A stretch of 5,302 nt of DNA, taken from positions 1 through 5,302 of the forward strand of contig JAQGHP010000308.1 in the NCBI GenBank assembly GCA_028288775.1, written 5' to 3'. Positions 1 through 4,397 of this stretch are shown here, in pieces. Position 1 is the stretch's first letter, and every line of letters starts with the position of its first letter. The DNA comes from Phycisphaerales bacterium (GTDB lineage: Bacteria > Planctomycetota > Phycisphaerae > Tepidisphaerales > Tepidisphaeraceae). The position numbers and the translations under genes were made by a program. The notes beneath the pieces were generated by a model. That model had not been told where the DNA came from. It saw only the letters and a program-made list of their open reading frames with translations, and ran no database searches.

Positions 1-32
1 TCCGAATGACCAAAATTGCTCCGTGACCTTCA

Positions 33-150
33 GAGCCGGGGCGTGCCGCCCCGGTCGGGCCGAAGGCCCGCTCTTCCCCTCTCCCCCGGGGTACGATGGA
101 GAGAGAGTCAGACGGAGCTTCGCTCCGACCGGGCCGGCACGGCCCGGCTC
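33..150. repeat. Inverted pair of double-hairpin units (REP/BIME-like)
   Basis: Two 38-base units face each other, at 33-70 and 113-150 (complement), separated by 42 bases. Each unit reads GAG, then an 8-bp hairpin with loop TGC, a single T, then a 6-bp hairpin with loop GAA. Left unit: stem arm CCGGGGCG with loop TGC at 36-54, then arm CGGGCC with loop GAA at 56-70. Right unit, read on the minus strand: arm CCGGGCCG with loop TGC, then arm CGGAGC with loop GAA. The copies differ at 6 of 38 bases. All six fall into three base pairs, and each pair remains Watson-Crick, while loops and linkers are identical. That pattern is direct evidence that the folded form is maintained. The spacer carries CTCTCC and GGAGAG, which extend the potential cruciform. 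The arrangement resembles bacterial interspersed mosaic elements built from REP palindromes; membership in any named family is inference. Confidence 0.8.
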
Positions 151-244
151 CGAAATTACCAGACAAATTAGGGTCGGACGAGTAGGGTCGTCACGCCTGT
201 CAATGGATTCTCGGAGGGACCGCGCAGTCACGAGTTCCAAGACA

Positions 245-282
245 AACGGCCGGGCATACCGTATTCGGTACGCCCGGCCGTT
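245..282 (-). terminator. Rho-independent terminator of the TPR lipoprotein gene
   Basis: A 15-bp stem (247-261 with 266-280) closes a 4-base loop (262-265), and two further A-T pairs extend it to 245-282. It lies about 40 bases beyond the lipoprotein stop codon. Two details show it acts on the leftward transcript. The stem's one imperfect pair (256 with 271) is a tolerated G-U wobble in minus-strand RNA but an A-C mismatch in plus-strand RNA. The minus strand also continues as TTTGTCTT directly after the stem, whereas the plus strand has no T-run. The U-tract is interrupted, so efficiency may be moderate. Confidence 0.75.
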
Positions 283-320
283 CGCTAGTCTGCAAACCTA
301 CAGCACTCTACACTCGAGCC

Positions 321-1133
321 TTAGCCCTGCGGCGTAGTCGCCGTGCGCTGCCCGTTGTCATCGGGTTTTGGTTGCGGCTGACCAAGTTGCAACTCGGGAA
401 TCGGGCCGACGGGAACCAATGGCTGCGCCATGTCGCTCTCGTCCTTGAGGCTCGGACCGGGAACGACGCCGACATGGCGCAGGGCCTCGGCGACTTCCTG
501 GTCCTGACTATTGAGGGCGTACGCCCGCCGCAATTCCTTGCGGGCGCGGTCGGTCTGCCCGAGTTGGTCGAGGTAGATGCCGAATTCCTTGGCGATCGGG
601 AAGTCCTTGGGCGCCATGAGCGAAGCCCGCGAGTAGGCCTCCAGGGCCGCGTCGGCGTCGCCCGACCGGCGGCCGATTTTCGCGAGGACGAACTGGTTTT
701 CCGCGGACGCCGGGGCCTTGACGATGGCCGCGATTTCGCTATCGCGGCCCTGCTGGTCCTTCACGATCGCGCTGGCCAGCGAATCCACCACCTTCAGGCG
801 GAACTGCTTGTCCTCCTTGCCTTCCAGCGACTGGCTCATGATCGACAGGGTGGTCTTGTACTCGCTGATGGCCTGCTCGTACGAGCCGAGATGCTCAAGG
901 CTCGCGCCAAGCCAGTAGTGCGACCCGTAGTCGAAGGGGGCCACGCGGATGGTGTTGCGGAACGCGCCCGCCGCGTCGGCGTACTGGCCGTCGTTATAGA
1001 GTTTGATTCCCGATGCCCGCGAAGCGCGGGTGTCCGCCATCATGTCGGCGCAGCCGACCGTGGTAAGGGCCAGGCCCAAAAAACCCGTCGCGGCAGTAAT
1101 GCGGAAGAACCTGCGAAGAATGGATGTGTTCAC
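321..1133 (-). CDS. TPR-repeat lipoprotein
   Basis: A 270-residue protein beginning at GTG and ending in TAA. The N-terminus is a lipoprotein signal peptide: basic residues RR at 7-8, a hydrophobic stretch about 12-26, and a lipobox TVGC with the lipidated cysteine at residue 28. The residue after the cysteine is Ala, not Asp, so in the E. coli sorting rule it would not be held in the inner membrane. Four tetratricopeptide-like helical pairs follow at about 38-71, 72-105, 144-177 and 178-211, with typical small and aromatic positions (for example GxYADAAxAFR and GSYEQAISEY). A proline- and glutamine-rich tail, probably disordered, occupies 225-270. The start was chosen because a strong ribosome binding site precedes this GTG and the signal peptide begins there; an in-frame TTG at 1265 would add 44 residues that bury the signal. 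TPR lipoproteins usually act as assembly scaffolds in the envelope; the specific partner is unknown. It is transcribed divergently from the mla operon and has its own terminator. Confidence 0.85.
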   Translation of the reverse strand: MNTSILRRFFRITAATGFLGLALTTVGCADMMADTRASRASGIKLYNDGQYADAAGAFRNTIRVAPFDYGSHYWLGASLEHLGSYEQAISEYKTTLSIMSQSLEGKEDKQFRLKVVDSLASAIVKDQQGRDSEIAAIVKAPASAENQFVLAKIGRRSGDADAALEAYSRASLMAPKDFPIAKEFGIYLDQLGQTDRARKELRRAYALNSQDQEVAEALRHVGVVPGPSLKDESDMAQPLVPVGPIPELQLGQPQPKPDDNGQRTATTPQG

Positions 1134-1267
1134 GGCTACCTCCCTGTAGCTTGAGTAAAGAAGGATCACCCGGCCATTCCGGCGCGGGACCGCGCAAATT
1201 TTGCCCGTGCCGCATAGCCTAGCGAGCCAAAACGCTTTTGCAACAATTTCGTGATTTGAAGCCAAGG
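1134..1267 (-). other. Leader and upstream region of the lipoprotein gene
   Basis: This is the lipoprotein-side part of the 405-base divergent gap at 1134-1538. A small GC hairpin, arms GCGCGG and CCGCGC with a two-base loop, lies at 1182-1195. A 13-base palindrome, CAAAA-CGC-TTTTG, lies at 1228-1240 and could be an operator, but nothing proves it. The promoter of the lipoprotein gene should be in this stretch; TTGCAA on the minus strand overlapping the palindrome is a possible -35, but I find no convincing -10 at proper spacing and do not call one. Confidence 0.35.
1138..1145 (-). promoter_or_regulatory. Shine-Dalgarno site of the TPR lipoprotein gene
   Basis: The minus strand reads AGGGAGGT here, four bases before the GTG start at 1133. 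It decides that start over the upstream in-frame TTG. It contrasts with the three mla genes, none of which has a purine-rich site before its ATG. Confidence 0.8.
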
Positions 1268-1472
1268 CTCACCACGGAGACACGGAGGCACCGAGGGGTG
1301 CCCCGCCCGCCAGGCCGCTGAGGGAAGAAGAAAACCCCTCAACAAAAAAATGTGCCCCTCTTCCCTTGGCGTCTTGGCGGTTCAACTCCTTTTTTACATC
1401 AGAAGTCGCTCCACCATGTGAGTGGCACGGCAGGCGAGGCACCCCTCCGTGTCTCCGTGTCTCCGTGGTGAG
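1268..1472. repeat. Inverted-repeat cassette with 8-base tandem arms
   Basis: The outer 32 bases, 1268-1299 and the complement of 1441-1472, match at 30 positions. Both arms begin CTCACCACGGAGACACGGAG and carry an 8-base tandem rhythm (TCCGTGTC twice at 1447-1462). Weaker complementarity continues inward to about 1320 and 1420. The centre holds a second, smaller inverted pair (AGGGAAGA at 1321-1328 against TCTTCCCT at about 1369-1376), A-rich and T-rich runs, and a CTTGGCGTCTTGGCGG segment. I see no clear target-site duplication and no transposase, so it could be a non-autonomous mobile element or a dispersed intergenic palindrome. From memory, similar CACGGAGACACGGAG repeats recur in planctomycete and acidobacterial intergenic DNA. 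Short frames across it translate to familiar repeat-derived noise. Confidence 0.75.
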
Positions 1473-1501
1473 TCCCCCGAAGTGGCCCCCCGAAGCATGG
1501 T

Positions 1502-1530
1502 TTGCCACGTACGGTTAGCACCCGTATGAT
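1502..1530 (+). promoter_or_regulatory. Sigma70-like promoter of the mlaEFD operon
   Basis: TTGCCA (1502-1507) and TATGAT (1525-1530) each match the consensus hexamers at 5 of 6 positions and are separated by the optimal 17 bases. The predicted start of transcription, about 7 bases after the -10, falls at 1536-1538, immediately before the ATG at 1539. The transcript would have almost no leader, which fits the missing Shine-Dalgarno site. The site lies just outside the right end of the inverted-repeat cassette. It is a consensus match only. Confidence 0.55.
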
Positions 1531-1538
1531 TCGCCCCC

Positions 1539-2354
1539 ATGCCGCTGGAGTTTGCAGAGAAAGTCGGGCGCAGGACCACGGACGTGCTGGATGCGTTCGG
1601 GGATTTCTTTACGTTTGTTGCCAAGACGTTCCTCTGGCTTTTCACCGCCGGGCTGCGATGGAAGAACCTGCGGCTGCTGTTCCCCCAGATGTACGAAGTG
1701 GGCGTGCGCTCGGTGCCCGTCGTCGCCGTCACGGGCGCGTTCATCGGCATGGTCATGGCCGTCGAAACGGTCACGCAGTTCAAGGCCATCGGCCAGGAAA
1801 CCCGGATCGGGAGCCTGATCAATCTGTCGGTCGTGAAGCAGATCGGCCCCGTGCTGGCGGCGGTCATGCTCGCCGGCCGCGTGGGCGGCGCACTGACCGC
1901 CGAACTGGGCACGATGAACGTGACCGAGCAGCTCGACGCCCTGCGCGTCATGGGGTCAGACCCCATCCGCTATCTCGTGGTCCCACGGTTCCTCGCCTGC
2001 GTGCTGCTGACCCCCGTGCTCACCGTCTACAGCGATCTGCTGGGCGTCCTGGGCGGATGGGCCATTTCCGTCTTCGCGCTGGGCATCCCCAACGCCCCCT
2101 ACTGGCAATTCTCCAAGGTGGAAACCTGGCAGATCATGGAAGGCATCAGCAAGAGCTTCTTCTTCGGCGGATCGATAGGCCTCATCAGTTGCTACAAAGG
2201 CTTCACCAGCGGCTCAGGCGCCAGCGGCGTGGGCAGGGCCTGCACCGAAAGTTTCGTGGCAAGCTTCATCGCGATCATTGTCCAGAATTTCTTCTTCGCC
2301 GAAGTGCTAAAGCAGATGTACATCTCCCTCTACGGCGTGCGGGGGATCTTCTGA
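1539..2354 (+). CDS. mlaE: MlaE-family lipid ABC transporter permease
   Basis: A 271-residue integral membrane protein of the MlaE/DUF140 permease family, close to the usual length of about 260. It should sit in the inner membrane as a dimer, bind MlaF on the cytoplasmic face and MlaD on the periplasmic face, and move phospholipid. An amphipathic N-terminal part (about 10-50) leads into hydrophobic segments near 58-78, 100-120, 150-182, 205-220 and 238-258. The family core is clear: GAFIGMVMA at 66-74, then GPVLAAVMLAGRVGGALTAE at 103-122, TEQLDALRVMGSDPIRYLVVPR at 129-150 and VGRA at 231-234. Compared with E. coli MlaE as I recall it, R97-E98 is K100-Q101 here and D250 is N250. The start is firm: an in-frame TGA at 1527-1529 lies four codons upstream and no other start codon intervenes. 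There is no Shine-Dalgarno site. It is the first gene of an E-F-D operon; mlaF follows after 160 bases that hold an inverted repeat. Confidence 0.93.
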   Translation: MPLEFAEKVGRRTTDVLDAFGDFFTFVAKTFLWLFTAGLRWKNLRLLFPQMYEVGVRSVPVVAVTGAFIGMVMAVETVTQFKAIGQETRIGSLINLSVVKQIGPVLAAVMLAGRVGGALTAELGTMNVTEQLDALRVMGSDPIRYLVVPRFLACVLLTPVLTVYSDLLGVLGGWAISVFALGIPNAPYWQFSKVETWQIMEGISKSFFFGGSIGLISCYKGFTSGSGASGVGRACTESFVASFIAIIVQNFFFAEVLKQMYISLYGVRGIF

Positions 2355-2367
2355 GGGGACGGGGAAG

Positions 2368-2500
2368 AGGAGCCAGAAGCCAGGAGCCAGGAGCCAGAAT
2401 GGAAAGGAAGGAAACCGAATGATTTGACCGCCCGCCGGCACGCGAAGCGTTGCCGCGCCTCCTGTCTTTTCTGGCTCCTGGTTTCTGGCTCCTGGCTCCT
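2368..2500. repeat. Inverted 7-base tandem repeat between mlaE and mlaF
   Basis: The left arm, 2368-2399, is four and a half copies of a 7-base unit (AGGAGCC or AGAAGCC). The right arm, 2469-2500, is the reverse complement of the same array. The arms match at 29 of 32 positions and enclose a 69-base spacer. The purine-rich flanks (GGGGAAG at 2361-2367, and TTCCTTCGCCCC after the right arm) extend the symmetry loosely. Transcribed with the operon, it would fold into a long hairpin ending 14 bases before the mlaF start codon. There is no U-run after it, so it is not a classical terminator. It may tune or stabilise the mlaE-mlaF message, or simply be a dispersed repeat that inserted harmlessly; the sequence cannot decide. 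Confidence 0.8.
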
Positions 2501-2514
2501 TTCCTTCGCCCCCC

Positions 2515-3288
2515 ATGCCCCTCATTGAACTGCGAAACGTCTACAAGCAATTCGGGCGGTTGCTCGTGCTCAACCACGTCAACCTCGCGATCGAAGAGGG
2601 GAAGACCCTCGTCGTCATCGGCGCCAGCGGCAGCGGGAAAAGCGTCATGCTCAAGCACATCGTCGGACTGCTCAAGCCCGACGAAGGCGAAGTCTGGTAC
2701 CGCGGCGAGCGCATCGACAATCTCTCCGAACGTCAGCTCGTCCCCATCCGACAGAAGTTCGGGTTCCTCTTCCAGATGGGCGCGCTGTTCGACTCGATGA
2801 CCGTCGAGGAAAACGTCGCCTTCCCCCTCGTCGAGCACACGAACAAAACGCCCGAGGAAATCGACCGCATCGTCGGCCAGAAACTCGCCATGGTCGGACT
2901 CCCCGAGACACGCAAGAAAATGCCCGGCGAGCTGTCCGGCGGCCAGCGCAAGCGCATCGCCCTGGCCCGCGCCATCGCCCTCGACCCGCAGGTGATCCTC
3001 TACGACGAGCCCACCACCGGCCTCGATCCCATCCGCGCGGACGTCATCAACGAGCTCATCCTCAAGCTCAAGCGCGAACTGCACGTCACCAGCATCGTCG
3101 TCACCCACGACATGCACAGCGCCTTCAAGGTCGCCGACCGTATCGTCATGCTCTTTCAGGGAAATTTCATCTTCGACGGCACGCCCGAGGAAGTTGAAAA
3201 GAGCGACAACCCAGTCATCCAGCACTTCGTCCGCGGCGAGGCGGGCCCCGAAGACCTCGCGGCCCTCGACCAGACCGCCCCCCGCTAG
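2515..3288 (+). CDS. mlaF: MlaF-family lipid ABC transporter ATPase
   Basis: A 257-residue ABC ATPase; it powers lipid movement through MlaE from the cytoplasmic side. All nucleotide-binding motifs are intact: Walker A GASGSGKS at 36-43, Q-loop Gln 87 in FLFQMGALFDSMTV, signature LSGGQ at 140-144, Walker B ILYDEP at 161-166 with Asp164 and catalytic Glu165, D-loop GLD at 169-171 and switch His198. The FQMGALFDSMTVEENVAFPL stretch is characteristic of the MlaF/Ttg2A/Mkl group rather than general importers. The acidic C-terminal tail after about 240 is short. In E. coli MlaF an extended C-terminus packs against its dimer partner and MlaB; no mlaB lies nearby. The start is firm, since an in-frame TGA at 2425-2427 is followed by no earlier start codon. 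The ATG is preceded by a pyrimidine-rich run without a ribosome binding site. The mlaD gene begins 41 bases downstream, and codons are strongly C-ending. Confidence 0.95.
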   Translation: MPLIELRNVYKQFGRLLVLNHVNLAIEEGKTLVVIGASGSGKSVMLKHIVGLLKPDEGEVWYRGERIDNLSERQLVPIRQKFGFLFQMGALFDSMTVEENVAFPLVEHTNKTPEEIDRIVGQKLAMVGLPETRKKMPGELSGGQRKRIALARAIALDPQVILYDEPTTGLDPIRADVINELILKLKRELHVTSIVVTHDMHSAFKVADRIVMLFQGNFIFDGTPEEVEKSDNPVIQHFVRGEAGPEDLAALDQTAPR

Positions 3289-3294
3289 CGCCTG

Positions 3295-3323
3295 TCGCAA
3301 ACCGCCAAACTTCCTTCTAGAAT
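3295..3323 (+). promoter_or_regulatory. Possible internal promoter before mlaD
   Basis: TAGAAT at 3318-3323 matches the -10 consensus at 5 of 6 positions and lies 6 bases before the mlaD ATG, the same geometry as TATGAT before mlaE. The -35 at 17-base spacing, TCGCAA (3295-3300), matches only 3 of 6. It could let mlaD be made from a leaderless transcript separately from mlaEF, or be chance. The same hexamer contains the in-frame stop TAG that fixes the mlaD start. Confidence 0.25.
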
Positions 3324-3329
3324 CCGCCC

Positions 3330-4292
3330 ATGTCTTCCCGCAAACGAAACGTCATTACCGGCCTCGTCGTCCTCGTCGCCCTGGGGGCGCTGATGTGGAT
3401 GATCATGCAGTTCACCGGCCAGGCCATGGCGCTCTTCAAGCCGCGGGGAATGCCGGTCGTCTTCTCCTCGAACCGGGGCGACGGGCTGTCCGACGGATCG
3501 CCCGTGCTCTACCGCGGCGTGCAGGTGGGGAAGGTCATTTCCGTGCGCCGCCTCCCGGACAATGAGCACGTCCGAATCGACGCGGAGGTGAACGACACCC
3601 CGCCGCTGCCCCACAACCTTCGCGGCGAAATCCGCACGCAAAGCCAGCTCAGTTCCTCTTCGCAGATCAACCTGGAAGTGAGCGGCCAGCCGCAGGGCGC
3701 TCTCTCGCCCAATGAGGAGATCCCGATTCTGTACATCGGAAACTCCATCTTTCCGCCGGAGTTTACCGACCTGCTCGGCACCGTCCGCCGCCAGCAACTC
3801 GTCGAGCACGTGGACCAAACCATCGTCTCGCTCCGCACGCAGGTCGAGAAGGTCGGCAAGGTGATGGATGACGTCGAGCACCTCACCGGCGACGGCAAGC
3901 TGCAGGCGGACCTCCGCCAAGCCGTCACCAACATACGCTCCGCCACCGATCGAGCCGACAAGATCAGCGCGAACCTCGAAACCCTCACCGCCAACGCCAA
4001 CACCACCGTCGGCGACGTGCGCGCGGTCGTCACAAAGACCGGCGACAACGTCGATCACCTCGCCCGCCAGGTGGGCGACAGCGTCGACAAGCTCGGCAAC
4101 GTGCTCGCCCAGCTCGAACAATCCTCGGCAAAGCTCAATAACGGAAAGGGAACCGCCGGCGCCCTGCTCAACGACCCCAAGCTCTACGACGAACTCACCG
4201 ACACCGCCCACGAGTTGAACGTAGTCGCCAAATCCCTACAGCGCATCATCGACCAGTGGGAACATGAGGGCGTGTCGTTGAAGGTGAAATAG
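3330..4292 (+). CDS. mlaD: MlaD-family MCE-domain lipid-binding protein
   Basis: A 320-residue membrane-anchored MCE protein, the substrate-binding subunit that forms a ring over the MlaE permease and channels phospholipid in the periplasm. A basic N-terminus (RKR at 4-6) precedes one transmembrane helix at about 9-27. The MCE domain spans about 40-120, with GDGLSDGSPVLYRGVQVGKV at 50-69 as its most recognisable part and a closing strand SSSSQINLEV at 108-117. A long helical, probably coiled-coil region runs from about 150 to 270. It is followed by GKGTAGALLNDPKLYDEL at 272-289, a motif common near the C-terminus of longer MCE proteins. At 320 residues it is well above E. coli MlaD (about 183), the difference being the helical extension. 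An in-frame TAG at 3318-3320 fixes the ATG start; no ribosome binding site is seen. As last gene of the operon it faces nadK across a 105-base gap with an inverted repeat. Confidence 0.92.
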   Translation: MSSRKRNVITGLVVLVALGALMWMIMQFTGQAMALFKPRGMPVVFSSNRGDGLSDGSPVLYRGVQVGKVISVRRLPDNEHVRIDAEVNDTPPLPHNLRGEIRTQSQLSSSSQINLEVSGQPQGALSPNEEIPILYIGNSIFPPEFTDLLGTVRRQQLVEHVDQTIVSLRTQVEKVGKVMDDVEHLTGDGKLQADLRQAVTNIRSATDRADKISANLETLTANANTTVGDVRAVVTKTGDNVDHLARQVGDSVDKLGNVLAQLEQSSAKLNNGKGTAGALLNDPKLYDELTDTAHELNVVAKSLQRIIDQWEHEGVSLKVK

Positions 4293-4299
4293 GAGTGTA

Positions 4300-4394
4300 T
4301 GAAACGTGGTTCTGAAACGTGAAGACGTGAAACGTGAGGAGACTCTGCTAACCGAAGTCTTCTCACGTTTCACGTCTTCACGCTTCACGTTTCA
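4300..4394. repeat. Inverted repeat between convergent mlaD and nadK
   Basis: A 27-bp stem (4318-4344 with 4356-4382) closes an 11-base loop (4345-4355). The single non-Watson-Crick pair, at 4339, is a G-U wobble in plus-strand RNA. Outside it, TGAAACGTG at 4300-4308 pairs with CACGTTTCA at 4386-4394 around a small internal loop. The arms are built of GTGAAAC and GTGAAGAC units of 7-8 bases. It begins 7 bases after the mlaD stop and ends just before the nadK stop, so its placement suits a bidirectional transcription barrier. No U-tract follows on either strand, so I do not call it a classical terminator. Confidence 0.8.
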
Positions 4395-4397
4395 GCT

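Larger units (their letters stand above)
1..320. other. Non-coding gap left of the lipoprotein gene
   Basis: I see no credible gene in this stretch. It contains the paired double-hairpin element at 33-150 and the hairpin terminator at 245-282, described separately. Between them, at 151-244, there is only a short direct repeat (TAGGGTCG at 169-176 and again at 183-190), which I cannot assign a role. An open frame of 104 codons at 23-337 crosses both structured elements and reads as Arg/Gly/Pro-rich noise, so I do not call it a gene. The neighbouring gene to the left, if any, lies outside the window. Confidence 0.7.

Noticed and set aside
23..337. Open frame of 104 codons on the plus strand
   Set aside because: It runs through the paired double hairpins, the terminator and the end of the lipoprotein gene on the other strand; its Arg/Gly/Pro-rich translation reflects the palindromes and no domain is recognisable.
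372..1154. 260-codon plus-strand frame opposite the lipoprotein gene
   Set aside because: It is the mirror of a real coding region in high-GC DNA; the minus strand encodes a clear signal peptide and TPR repeats.
1134..1265. Longer lipoprotein start at the TTG at 1265
   Set aside because: It would place 44 residues before the signal peptide, and the strong ribosome binding site at 1138-1145 serves the GTG at 1133.
1269..1508. 79-codon minus-strand frame across the inverted-repeat cassette
   Set aside because: Its translation is that of the repeat units themselves, with no start context; this type of sequence is often misannotated as a hypothetical protein.
1502..2422. 306-codon frame overlapping mlaE in another phase
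   Set aside because: It is Arg/His-rich out-of-phase reading; mlaE in its own frame matches its family along the whole length.
2368..2500. CRISPR-like array or tandem repeat locus
   Set aside because: The units are 7 bases without spacers of constant length, and the two arrays are inverted relative to each other.
2275..3300. 341-codon minus-strand frame opposite mlaF
   Set aside because: It is a shadow of the C-ending codons of mlaF, and includes translation of the intergenic repeat.
3285..4211. 308-codon minus-strand frame opposite mlaD
   Set aside because: It is low-complexity Val/Asp/Gly-rich antisense reading, whereas mlaD carries a transmembrane helix and an MCE domain.
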